Origin: Bisporella sp. PMI_857
Taxonomy: Eukaryota > Ascomycota > Leotiomycetes > Helotiales > Helotiaceae
Direction: 5' to 3'
DNA length: 64,000 bases
NCBI GenBank assembly: GCA_021307315.1
Contig: JAJSPD010000018.1
Span: 620,001 to 684,000, forward strand
The number at the start of each line of letters is the position of its first letter. Position 1 is the stretch's first letter. Below are positions 11,027-22,196 of this stretch, piece by piece. The notes under the pieces were generated by a model. That model ran no database searches. It saw only the letters and a list, made by a program, of their open reading frames with translations, and was not told the origin of the DNA. A program made the position numbers and the translations under genes.

Positions 11027-14000
11027 AAGAGCAAACAAATGAAGACCAAGCCAAAGCCGCTGACGCTGATGTGGAAGTTAGTCCAGAGCACGCAGCGAGC
11101 GGCGAGGATATTGCATGTATAAGCTTGCCGGCGTCTTCCGAGCCGGAGCAGCCAGGAACTGGCCATGATTCTGCACATGAACCCCTGTCTGAGACTGAAC
11201 CTGCAAAAGGGGAGAGCGACGAAGCGACACCAACCGAGGATTCGCCACCACCACCACCACCACCACCACTAGAGCCAGACCAAGCACCAAGTAACCAGGA
11301 TAGTGCGCCTCAAGATGTACCTGAGCCTGAGCTAGCTTCCGTTGATCCTAATACTGAGGCAATGGAAGCCAGTGATTCTACGCCTACCGAGGAGAAGGAG
11401 GAGCAGCCAGAATCTAATCCTGGACCTGAAATTTCTCAAGATATAGACGATTCGCAGCCCGAGCAAGAGGAAGCAAATGGTAAAATTTCAATCGAGGCCG
11501 CCCCGTCTCCAATTGGATCTGCGTTCGAACAGCCTGGGCCCAGCCAATCAGAGGAGGTTCCTGTTCCAGAATTAACACCAAGCCAACCCTCTGAGCAAGG
11601 ACAGATCCATGATGAACAACCTGTCGAGGCCATAGTATCTTCAGTTGAACCACAGCCTACACAGGAAGCACAACAAGAACAAGAACAAGAACAGACAAGA
11701 AGTGATCTTGACGGCGAGGTTTCAGAAGCTCCTATCGATTTGACCCTCGAACTACGAGAGGAGGAACAAAACATTACTCCCGAGGCTACTAGTTCTGATG
11801 CGTCAAGTGAACTGGAGCCGGAAACGGAACCTGAACAGTCAAAGGATGACATGGAATCCGAAATTGCTCACCCTATGGAGCCATCTACTGAGCAGGAACA
11901 AGAGGGAGCAAAGGACGGCCTTGCTGGAGAGCCTTTAGAGACATCAGCTGACTTACAGTCTCAGCAAGAACTTTCTGAGCCAAAAGAAAGTATCGAAGTT
12001 GACACTGTACAAGCTATAGAGGTATCAGGTGTTGAGGAACATGATCAAACACATATTGAACCTGATGTTGAAACTGCACAGGATTTAGTCGATACCACAT
12101 CTCAACCGGAACTAGAGTCAGAGCAAGAGACCTCAAAGGATAGTATTCTAGAAAATGGTGAACCCGCAGGCAGTCTTATAATGGAACAGGAGCAACCACT
12201 TAGCGGGGGCAGTCCAGATCACGAGCTCCTTGATGCCATTGAGTCTGAGCGGGGCACGACTGACCTGGATGCGAAGCTCACGGAGGATTTGAACGAGACG
12301 CCATCCGAGTTGCAGCCCTCAGCTAAGAGCGAAGCTCTTGTTGAAGTAGAAGGCGCACCTTATATACAGCAAGATACAATCCTTTCTGGAGAGGATTCGA
12401 CAGCAGAGCTCGAGGCACAATCAAAAGATGTTGATCTTGCACTAGAGGCTCAAGAGTGTCTTGCGGAGACTGAAACCTCCACAGCCACTATAGCGACAGA
12501 TGACCAAGCTGCCAGTAATGAAGATGCGCCCACTGCGGATGACGGACCAATTTCAGACACCACAGAGGTGCAGCTTCTCATGGGACCAAATGAGCAGCCA
12601 GACGGTGCGAATTTACCTCAAGAAGTAGGTAGTGTTACGCCAATAGAAGAGACTTCAGAAGTCGTCACTGAAGACAATGCGAATCCTGGTCCCGAAGATG
12701 GGATTATAGCAAAGGAGCAAGCTAAAGATGACGAGCTGCTGTCCTCTGAAGCTATATCCACTGAAAAAATAGAAATCGAAGATTCGCAATTGGTTAAAAA
12801 TCCAGAGGAAACAACGCAGGAAACAGCTCCCATTTCCGAAGAAGAAGAAGAGCCAAAAACATCTGCCGTTGAAAACGCCAATGATGGAAAAGATGAGCAA
12901 AGTCCCGAAGTCGTCGAAAAAGCCCCTGATATCGCACAAATTTCAGTGATTGTGGAGAGCACTAGTAAAGAGAATACTGCACCACATCCCGAGGAGACTG
13001 ATATCTCCAACGATGAATTGTGCACTATCGAAGAATCGAACAAGGCTTCGGAAGAGAGTATTCCTGCTGACGAAGCAAACAATAATGCAACAGAGAAAAG
13101 CTCTCCCAGCATTCCCGATGAGATCATCGAAGAGAACGCCGGTAAAGAGCAGTCTATAAAAGACGAACCTGGGGAAGAGCAGCCTGTGGAGGACCAGCCT
13201 GTAGAAGACCAGCCTGTAGAAGAGCAACCTGTGGAGGACCAGTCTGTGGAAGAGCAACCTGTAGAAGAGCAACCTGTGGAGGACCAGTCTGTTGAAGAGC
13301 AACCTGTAGAAGAGCAACCTGTAGAAGAGCAACCTGTAGAAGAGCAACCCGTAGAAGGCCAACTCGTGGAAACCCAGCCTGTGGAAGAGCGGCCTGTGGA
13401 AGACCAGCCTGTGGAAGAGCAACCTGTAGAAGACCAGCCTGTGGAAGAGCAACCTGTAGAAGACCAGCCTGTGGAAGAGCAACCTGTAGAAGAGCAACCT
13501 GTGGAAGACCAGCCTGTGGAAGAGCAACCTGTGGAAGACCAGCCTGTGGAAGAGCAACCTGTGGAAGAGCGACCTATGGAGGATCAGCCTGTGGAAAACC
13601 AGCCTATGGAAGAGCAACCCGTGAAAGACCAGCCTATGGAAGAGCAACCTGTAGAAGAGCAACCTGTGGAAGAGCGACCTATGGAGGATCAGCCTGTGGA
13701 GGATCAGCCTACGGAAGAGCAACCCGTGGAAGACCAGCCTATGGAAGAGCAACCTGTGGAAGAGCAACCTGTGGAAGAGCGACCTATGGAGGATCAGCCT
13801 GTGGAGGACCAGCCTATGGAAGAGCAACCCGTGGAAGACCAGCCTATGGAAGAGCAACCTGTAGAAGAGCAACCTGTGGAGGATCAGCCTGTAGAAGACC
13901 AGCCTGTAGAAAAGCAACCCGTGGAAACCCAGCCTGTGGAGGACCAGCCTGTAGAAGGCCAACTCGTGGAAACCCAGCCTGTGGAGGATCAGCCTGTGGA

Positions 14001-16704
14001 AGACCAGCCTATGGAAGAGCAACCCATGGAAGAACAGCCTGTGGAAGAGCAACCTGTGGAAGACCAGCCTGTTGAAGAGCAACCTGTGAAACACCAGCCC
14101 GTGGAAGAACAGCCCGTGGAAGAACAGCCCGTGGAAGAACAGCCTGTGGAAGAGCAGTCTGCTGTTGCAATTAATCCAGACCTCGTCGAGAGTGGCACAG
14201 GTGATAAACAGGTTGATTCCCAGCCTACAGAACCTCCACCAGAAGCTGCCCAAGGAGCACCAACTGTTTCACAAGATTCAGCTGCTGAGGGGGAGGCTAA
14301 TGAGGGCTGTACACCCCAAGGTGAAATTTCTGTGGCCCCAGAAGTAGAGGTTAAAAACGAGGTATCTGACAATGAGGATTCTAAAAATGAGAAAGAACTT
14401 CTTAGCAAGGAGAATACGAACAAAGAAGTCGGGGTTGAGGAGCTAGTCGTCGCCGATGACCCTACACTCAAGGAAGAGCCGGTATCTAACGAGCCGGCGA
14501 TATTCGAAGAAATTACAACTGAAGATGCCCACTTGGAGGCGGCTCAAGCAGAAGATATCGATAAAGACGTTCCGGATGAGGCCGAAAAAGTCGTTGACGA
14601 AGCAAGCCCCACTCAGGGTACTGCCGCTGATGTATCGGATGTGGCAGGTATAGAAGAAAGGGGGGCGGCATTGGGCAATTCGGGTTCCCAAGAATCAGAA
14701 GAACTTAAATGCGATTCGAATGCCGAGGAGATTGTAGAACCCATGGAGGAAGAAACCGCCGACAGTAACAAAGAGTGTGAACCAGATACCGAAGAAATCA
14801 TTTCGTCAAATTCCGAGGACGTGAAACCTCACGAACCAGTGGTAGAGAATTCAGAAGCGCAGGCTGTTGAAGAACCTCCTTCCACAACCGTTTCTGCCGC
14901 AGAGGAGACCCAAGAAGCTGTGCCACTTGCCGCGGAGGAAGCGAATGAAGCTGAGCTACAAGAAGTCCAGGGAGAAGACAATACTGAGACTCCAAAGAAT
15001 ATTGAGTCAGCAGAAGATGTACAACCTGAGGAAAGCATAGCTGTAGCTCTAGCAGAGAGTGCTCCACTGATGATTGAAGTGCCAGCCGAAGTTCAAAGTG
15101 TCACTCCTCCTAATGGCCATACTCACATTGCTGGTGTTACCGCTGCAGCCGCGGCTGGGGCTGGTCTGTTGTTCGGAGAAGTAATATCAGCGAGAGACTT
15201 AGTTCCAGCACAAGTCACTGATAGAGGCCTCGTTGACGAGCCGGAGCAAATATCTCCCAAAGAATCGCCTGAGGAGACTAGACCCCCAAAGCGAACTAGC
15301 AACAAGCATCGCTCATCGAGACACTCGACGCACTCTAAATCTTATAGTGAGAGCAAAGATATTCCGGGGGATGCCTCTTCACATGCACACTCGCATCGAA
15401 AGCGGCGTGAAAGCGTGAGCTCAAGTAAGGATCTAAAACTCAAGGATCTCAAATCAATGTTTTCTCCACCCACTCCTACAAAGCCATCTCGCCATGACAG
15501 CGGTTTCAGTGTCGGGAGCGCCGAATCGCATAGCAAGCGTAAACGCAGTCCGGAAGAACAAGCTGCTCATGAAAAGCGCAAGGAGGAGCGTCGAGCTGAA
15601 AAGGCCAAACTTGCAGAGAGCGAGGCAGCAGACTCTGCTGGCAAAGAGGTCGATGCCTCAATTTCCACTCGCAGGTCATCTCGGCGGCAGAGTGTCTCAA
15701 GATACTCTCATAGTAGCAAGTATGAAGTCGACGTTAAACCCAAGTTAGCCGATATACCGAAGGCAGAAAGCGTGGTAAAGAGCACTCCATTCATGGGTGA
15801 TGAGGCACAGGTCAAAGAGGTTGTGAAGAAGGAAGTCAAAGTTTCCACGCCTCCTGCTCAATCTCCAGCTGCAAGCGAACAGCAACCAGCGAAAGAACCT
15901 GTGAAGAAGGAGGTTAAACTTCAACCACCAGAGGAGAGCGAGCGGCCAAATGGGTCTGATCGCAGACATTCCAGTCGTCACCACAGCCATTCTCACCGCA
16001 AGGAAATCGACAAGGAGCGGCATCGCACTGAAGAGGAAAGAGAGGCTCGCCGTTTGAGAAAGGAGACAGAGAAGCAAATGGAAATGGCAAGAGTTGAGGT
16101 CGCTGAGGAGGCAAGACGCCAACGGGAGAAGGATGACGAGGATCGACGAGCGAGGCGGGAAGAAAGGAGGAAGAAAAGGGACACAGAGGAGAAAGAGAAA
16201 GAAGCTGCAGCTTTGGTAAGTAAGAAGGAGGAGCGGAGAAAGAGGAGAGAGGCCGAGGAGAAGGAAGCAGAGAGCTTGGCCATGAAGAAGGAGGAGCGGC
16301 GAAAGAGACGAGAGGCGGAGGGAGAGGAGAACGAGATTGAGATATTGGTCATGAAGAAAGAGGAAAGACGAAGAAGACGAGAGGTCGAAGAGAAGGATGA
16401 GCAAGACTTGCTTGCACGGAAGGAGGAAAGGAGGAAAAAACGCGAGGTGGAGGCTGGGGAGAAAGAAGCAGAAGCTCTGGCAATCAAGAAAGAGGAGAGG
16501 AGACGAAGACGGGAAGCAGAGGAAAGGACTAGAGAAGCAGAAGGCTCAAGCTCGAACTCTAAGGGCAAGGAACCGGAACGAGCTTCAGAGATGCCTAGCC
16601 ATGCCCACAGAAAGTCGAGCTCCAAGATCAAGGAAAAGGAACGGGAGAAGGAAAAGGGACCTTTGAAGAGTGTGTGGTCGTTCTTGAAGAAGGAGTTTGC
16701 GTAG
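9485..16704 (+). CDS. Giant acidic, repeat-rich protein of unknown function (about 2,333 aa)
   Basis: Exons 9485-9680, 9752-9766 (15 nt), 9821-10617 and 10711-16704 join in frame; an in-frame stop precedes the ATG at 9464. No catalytic domain is visible. In order: a short unique N-terminus; a Lys/Ala/Glu tract (~196-290, [14 protein letters not shown] type, helix-forming); an EP tract (~423-444) encoded by GAGCCA repeats; ~700 very acidic residues; a 66-unit pentapeptide array [10 protein letters not shown] (1157-1486); an Ala/Gly hydrophobic patch near 1810 ([16 protein letters not shown]); Ser/His/Arg-rich stretches; a charged coiled coil (~2100-2285) with a ~21-residue period around [10 protein letters not shown]; and an end motif [12 protein letters not shown]. 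Long acidic and repetitive proteins with a charged coil occur as septal-pore or Woronin-body tethers (leashin type) and as 'involucrin-repeat' proteins in fungi, but I cannot assign it. The first two introns and the start are less certain than the main exon. Confidence 0.75.
10978..11028 (+). repeat. GAGCCA hexanucleotide repeat in coding sequence
   Basis: About eight tandem copies of GAGCCA ending in GAGCAAGAGCAA, coding for Glu-Pro dipeptides in exon 4 of the giant gene. In-frame, so length changes would add or remove EP pairs. Confidence 0.9.
13171..14160 (+). repeat. Coding 15-bp minisatellite, 66 units ([10 protein letters not shown])
   Basis: Exactly 990 bp, i.e. 66 units of the type CCTGTGGAAGAGCAA, coding for PVEEQ with D/E/G/K/T/R variants. 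There is higher-order structure: the variant AGAGCGACCT recurs at 13566, 13671 and 13776, a spacing of 105 bp (7 units). A 30-bp segment starting GTAGAAGGCCAACTC at 13351 recurs at 13951, 600 bp (40 units) away. This points to unequal exchange or slippage of multi-unit blocks. The reading frame is kept throughout. Confidence 0.95.
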
Positions 16705-17089
16705 GCGGTGTTTTTATGTTATGTGTCACGATATTGAAGCTTGGTTTTTTTTTATATGTATTTCTATACTGTTCCTTGTATATATGAGTTCTGGGCGGCT
16801 ACGTGTATTATAGGATACTGTTTCTTTGCTGCAATGTGGAGGATAACGATTAATGACCGCTAATGACCATATGTAGTAAATGTTACAAGATTTATAATTT
16901 CGTTTCTACTACTATCCAATCTACAGTTCTGGAGTTCGGACATGCCATTAACCCAGCAATTATGTGAGATATATTCACACACTTTTCTATTCAGAAAGCA
17001 GGCCAGATATGGCGTGAGACGATCCCGTACAAAGACACTTTTCCGCGACGCCCCCTATCCCGGTTTCTGGTAATTGTCGAACCCATAGA
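16705..17089. other. Convergent 3' region
   Basis: 385 bp between the stop of the giant gene and the stop of the Osh3-like gene. AT-rich with a T8 run near 16746, likely shared 3' UTR and polyadenylation space. Confidence 0.5.
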
Positions 17090-20000
17090 TCATCCAGCCA
17101 GTATATTCTCGATCCCTTCCCATTTCCCTTTTGCCCGCTCTTCCCAATAACCTTCCTTCCCAGTCTTCAATTTCCATACTTCTTCATGATCGCTGGCGTC
17201 GACCTTGACGAACCACCTCACTTTATGCGCCTCGCCTTTCTCCTCCAGTTCCTTTCTTCTCTTTCTCTGTCCATCTTCCAGCATTGCTTTCCACTTCTCT
17301 GCTTGATCAAGATCGCCATTCTCAGCAGCTCTCTGATCCGGTCGGAGTCGGGTATCTGTGGGGGGGAGTTTATCCTTTTCGATTTCTGTGATTTCGTTCA
17401 ATGAGGCAGCAAATGTCGTAAATCCGTAGCGCTGAGTAGCATTCTCCACCAGATTGCCACAGTGCCATATCTCTTTTTCTTTGCCATGCTTTTCGACGAC
17501 GCGGATGGAATTGGTCCATGTACCGGTGAGCTCGACGCCAGTAGGCTGTCCATCTGACCCGGTAGATTTGGTCTTAAGCTTCTCACTGCGGCCACCGAAA
17601 AGTCCTTCCTGAATGAATTCAACTGTAGTTTTGGCCCCAGTCGTCTCATTAGTGATAGTCATTGTTCCAACGGGTTCTACATATTTCTCGCCCACCACAA
17701 CATTGCGGAGGAAAACAGTCGCGACATTCCAGCTGTAGTGTTCATCGGTGCCGTCAGGTAATCTCAGAGCTGTCCTCACTCTGCCATCGGTGATGAGTTC
17801 AGCGCTCTTGCCCCAAAACTTTTGTGTTGGTGCTGGAGATTGGCTGAACGACCAGTTTGTAGAATCAGCTTGGATTGCCATTACAACTGGTCTATGAGAG
17901 ACTTTCTCTACAAGCAAACGGAAACCACCTGGGTACTCCTTTTCTGATCTTATTAATTCGTATGTTTCGCCAAGCATAGGATTGAAAGGTTTTCGAATAG
18001 CACGCTCTTTAGCACGGCCACTACTGAATTGAGATACGGCAAAGGTCGCAACATATAGAAGACGATAGGTAGGTGATTTGTGTGCTGCGGCGGTATCAAG
18101 AAGGTTTGCATATTCCAATTGTTCAGCAGTACGCTGCAGAAGAGAGCTGGGTTCATTTGCAGAGACGGGCATACTGATTGTACTAAGATCTTTGCCTACG
18201 TTCTTTCTGAAAAACGCAATCAAGCTTGGTGGCATTACAGTAGCTGGAGGTACCGCCTTACGCCTCTGAGGCGTGATAGAAAGTGGCAGTGGCTCCAAAG
18301 ACTTCGCTTTGACAGGAAAAAGAGTGATTGTTCCACTATTGGTAAGGTCAACATTGTCTTCCTCATCCGAGGGGATAGAGGACGAATCTGTTGCGTATTC
18401 ATCATCATCAGCTTCAGCTTCAGACGGTTGAGTATCTTCCTCGCTTTGGCGATCAATAAGAACTACTTGAGATCGATCAATATCTGCTTCCGCATCAAAG
18501 AATTGATCCGATGTGGTTGAGTCTATACTATTTCGATCAGCAGCAGATTTTGGAGGCGGCATCCTCCGTCGTTTACTATTGGCGATAAGAACAGAGAAGT
18601 CGGCAAGCGTGGCATCCAAGTCTTTGAGCAGGGCTGAGCAATGGTCATGCATGCTTATCTCCTCGTGTTTCGACTTTCGCGGAGCAGGAGATGCAGTATT
18701 ATTGGCAGTAACTGTTGTTATTGTCCCTGGCGTTGGAATTGCAAGTTGAGATTGAATACTTCGCGCGAAGAGATTCGGTGTTGATGGGGCGCTGGATTTG
18801 CGTTTCCAAAAGGATTTCTTCTCTGCCACAGTTGCAAAATAATCACTATTATCCTCAAGAGTCGGTCCCGGACTTGTCAAGCTCCCTGATGCAAGTCCAA
18901 GCCCAAGGCCGCTATAAGGCTGCCCTTTGCTACCAGGAGCTGTGTCCTTGGATAACCTTCGGAGAGCATCCCGAGTACCTACGATTCTACTCACCAAAGA
19001 TTCAACTTGCTCCCATTCAAAATCATCTTGACTTGACGTAGTGCTCTGAAGCCCTGTAGTTTTTATATTCAGTTTCTCAGGAGATGGGGTTTTCTCGACG
19101 TCAACACCGCGAGCAGTGTTACTTGCCCTTTGAAGCGCAATAGTCCACTCGCCGAAATCTTTAGCATTACTAGCCTTTAAATGCCATACCTCTGCTCCCG
19201 AATCAATACTTATTTCCCTTCTCTTCTCATCGGCAGTAATTGCAGCTAAACTTAAAGGAATCGCGCCTCTCAGGGCTGATGTATTTCGGTCGTGGTAGTA
19301 AGACAAGGTGCAAGAGGCAAAGTCTAATGAAAAGAACCGTCTTGCGTAACCTTGACCACGCTTTCGTCTCCGTTTCTGTAAAACTCCTGCATGAAAGGTC
19401 GGAAGTGCGGTTTCGCTGTCTGTACGGCCCACTACTGAATTACCTCTGCTAGCACTGTTTCCCACCACCAAATGACTCTGCAAGCTATCCACTGATTCTG
19501 AAGCGGACGCACCGAGGTGCGGGCTCTGACTTTTACCGATACTGTTCAGACCTGCCCCAGCGGTAACGCCTGGTAAGTTTTGCAGATGGTGAGTTGTATG
19601 CGGCGGTGCATTAGTCGGGTATGTCAGAAGCACAAAGGTTGCTGTTTTGCCAAATGCGATGGAAAAAGTATTGTCGAAGACCAGGCCATACATTCCACCA
19701 TGCCCGGGCTGAACAGCGTACGTCCCAATGGACACTTTGTCGGCCTCACACTTGCCATACCATTGGACTGGTAAGAAACCCTTTGCCTTCAATTGTTCTT
19801 GAGCGGTAGATGAATCGTTTTTTCCACCGCCAGCGCTTGATTGGCGCCGCGATTTTCCGTCAACCTGAAGGAGATCTTCAGATGAGGAAACTGCAGCTGA
19901 AGCCGCCCCAGCACCTGTTCCTGCATGGCCTGGATGTTTGAATATGCCAAAGTTTCTACCTTCCTGTCAGTTTTTAGGGAGGCGTCCGTGGGAAGAATGC

Positions 20001-20166
20001 CCACATTGACTTCTTGTGCGGCTGAACACTCCAAGATATTGTATGCCCTTCCTCAACTTTAACCCAGCGTACAATATATGACTATGCTCATCAGATATGA
20101 TATGACTGTCTGGTTTGGGTGATCTTCTACCTTGCTATGAATCTCTAGCTGCTCAAGCCCTGCCAT
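17090..20166 (-). CDS. Oxysterol-binding protein, Osh3-like (GOLD, PH, FFAT-like, ORD)
   Basis: Three exons: 20166-20131, 20081-20005, 19955-17090; 992 aa. The short first exons are needed to restore a GOLD-type N-terminus: MAGLEQLEIHSK, then VRWVKVEEGHTISWSVQPHK, then INFGIFKHPG. Domains: GOLD (~1-150); PH (~224-320, HAGVLQKRRRKRGQGYARRF, ending EWTIALQRA); an FFAT-like core QFFDAEA at ~522-528 in an acidic/Ser setting, which would bind the ER receptor VAP/Scs2; and the lipid-binding ORD from ~600 (GKDLSTISMPV, KPFNPMLGETYEL). The usual ORP fingerprint EQVSHHPP reads EKVSHRPV here (~721-728). Family role: PI4P and sterol/lipid exchange at ER-plasma membrane contacts. Domain order fits Osh3 rather than Osh1/2 (no ankyrin repeats). 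Confidence 0.93.
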
Positions 20167-20961
20167 CGCGCTGGCTCGTGTAGAGGTGTTATTGTAGGAA
20201 CATTCAGACTTTGAAATGATGATGGTTTCAGCCTTTGCTGACCTGGCTCGTCTGACAGGGTTGCTGGCTCAGTTTCCTTCGTTTCTGCCACGATCAGACA
20301 CTGCAATTCCTTCAATATTGTGGAAGAACGTGCACAGATCTTTACAAAATATGCCCAATTACAGCAAAACACTATTGTGTAGGTAGTTTGTTGTGACAGG
20401 AGCACTTGGTTGCACCGCCACAAGGCTATTAATAGTGGCTTGAATGACAAGACCAGGCTGTTAAGATACCCGTCTGTCGGTTACTGGAAGCCTGGACCTC
20501 AAATCATTAGATCCTCAATACTAAATGTGGGAGAACTGCCTGAATGTACGAAGTTTAGATTTTTCTTAGAATCGTGAGAATCTCGCAGCCGTCTTGCCCA
20601 GATGCAGCAACTAGAGAGACCCGTACATCTTTCAGATTACTTTATATGTATTTCGTGGTTCTGAAGCTAAGGTTCCCTCAACCAACTCCTCACTCAAAGT
20701 AATCAGGACTGTCGGAAAAGTCCCTTGGGCTCGGGTCTTCTCTTTTAGTAATCTCTTAACTCATCTTTGGCGTTTTGTTTTAAGCAGGAAACAACTTATG
20801 TACAAGGGCCAGGTATCATTTCCTTATGCAACAACACCAAAATGCACTATCCAATGGGTATCATTTTACCTGACGCCTACGATCACTCATGCGCGATTCT
20901 TAGAATACACCATTCCTTCCTCACAATATAGAGGTACCATGTTATCCCTCCTAGAAAATGA
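20167..20961. other. Intergenic, 0.8 kb
   Basis: Upstream of the Osh3-like gene and downstream of ALG13. Only short unconvincing frames (101 codons minus at 20145-20450, overlapping the gene start; 68 codons plus at 20798). Confidence 0.45.
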
Positions 20962-21744
20962 TCAGCTCTCGGTGTATATGCAATTTGGAAAGCGGAATGT
21001 ATGAACGAAAGATGAGAAGAAAGCGAGCGTTTTGCGAGGCCAGCATACCATCAGAGTCACATCCTCTTCGTAGCGGACCTGGTCATCCACAAGTCTATTG
21101 AGCTTGGACCTGGCTTCCTGAGTTCGTTTTTCATCACGATCATCTCGCGGTTTCTTCAATGCTAAACAATTATCAAGAGCTTGGGCTAGTTCTCTGGTTC
21201 CTCTTAGTGAGATTCCTGTTCTGGGAGAAGCCCCAAATGCTTACCCAACGGTAGATTGGGTGCAATAGCCTAGGCGGTCCAATTCATCTGCCAACTCCTG
21301 TTGATGATTATGAAGAAGATTCGGATTGGGCACAACAATCATTGGTAAGCCGAGACGCATAATATCGAGAATGGTTCCTGATCCTTTTCGAGCCTGTAAG
21401 GTATAACTCAGTCCAATATCCCAAAGAGACTTACCACAATGCGTGATTACAACACCAATGTCATAATCCTCCTCATCCCTAGCCTGAACATACATCATGT
21501 CCTTATGCAGACCTCGAGATTTGAAGCCAAAGGCATTTATTTTAACGCCCTTAGTGTCCTCAGGAACAAGTTTCTGAAATTCAGAAAGAGTGTCACCCAT
21601 TTGAAGCGTGAGATGGGTGAAGGTATGCTTGTGTAAATGCGCTAGGAACTTCACATCAAGCGCCGCTTGACAAAGTTCCCGGAACGGCGCCGTCGCCCCA
21701 GTTGTGATGAGCATTCGGCGCGGCCTAGCTGTGAATTCCGCCAT
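20962..21744 (-). CDS. ALG13: UDP-GlcNAc transferase subunit Alg13
   Basis: The catalytic half of the Alg13/Alg14 enzyme that adds the second GlcNAc to dolichol-PP-GlcNAc on the cytosolic ER face. It is a GT28 C-terminal Rossmann domain: RRMLITTGATAPFRELCQAA near the start, and after splicing DIGVVITHCGSGTILDIMRL followed by PMIVVPNPNLLHNHQQELAD. Exons 21744-21435, 21383-21245 and 21202-20962. Intron 1 is 51 nt and free of stops, so the raw frame reads through it; the family sequence HCGSGTILD proves the splice. Intron 2 (about 42 nt) is short and its acceptor uncertain. A third donor (ATG|GTATGC near 21045) could remove 81 nt before the same stop, giving ~202 aa instead of 229, closer to the family size. 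The start codon directly follows a TAA (TAAATG) that ends an upstream frame. Confidence 0.87.
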
Positions 21745-22105
21745 TTATTTTGCAGACGCAAGAGTTGGATCAATCTTTGGAAGGGACTCGAAGTTGATCA
21801 TCAGGGCCAGTTCTTCAGCCTGGCGATAGCTTGCTCGTGGCTTGCCCGTACTTGGTAGGATTGCCTTTTGCAGAACGATGAAAGTGAGTCACTAGCAATG
21901 TGTGCGCTCGTTTCCCTCAACGCAATTGTCTCCTAGATGGACAGTGCGAAATTGCAATTGCAAAGCACATGACAAAGGTAGCACGTACGGGCAGAATATT
22001 CTTGACTCGGCTCTGTTTAGAAAGCGGTGTCATTGCGGCGCCAGCCCTTGCCTGACCACCCTGCCATGGAAGAAGTTTGGGAGGTTGCCGTATTTTGTGG
22101 GGCAT
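21745..22105 (-). CDS. Candidate small gene abutting ALG13, unknown
   Basis: Two coding-looking stretches lie between mS35 and ALG13. ATG at 22105 opens MPHKIRQPPKLLPWQGGQ through to a strong donor (CCC|GTACGT, 21988). A second stretch reads STGKPRASYRQAEELALMIN and FESLPKIDPTLASAK, ending in TAA at 21745, immediately before the ALG13 ATG. An acceptor at 21865 (CAAAAG) would join them in frame (about 78 aa), but the intron would be 124 nt, long for this genome. If real, it is divergent from mS35 with only 91 bp between starts. No family recognised. Alternative: the second stretch is an unspliced 5' extension of ALG13. Confidence 0.35.
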
Positions 22106-22196
22106 GCACTAAGCCCAGAATGATAAACCTGAGGCTCCAACAATAATTGTGAAGCCTCAAACATTTTTGGCCAATCTTGCAACATAAACATCAGGC

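Noticed and set aside
12943..14253. 436-codon minus-strand frame made of repeated FHRL-type residues
   Set aside because: It is the antisense of the 15-bp coding minisatellite, whose period divides by three and so keeps an antisense frame open by chance.
15745..16631. Long minus-strand frames (219 and 212 codons) opposite the charged coil
   Set aside because: Antisense shadows of Glu/Lys/Arg-rich codons giving Leu/Ser-rich nonsense; the plus-strand frame is far longer.
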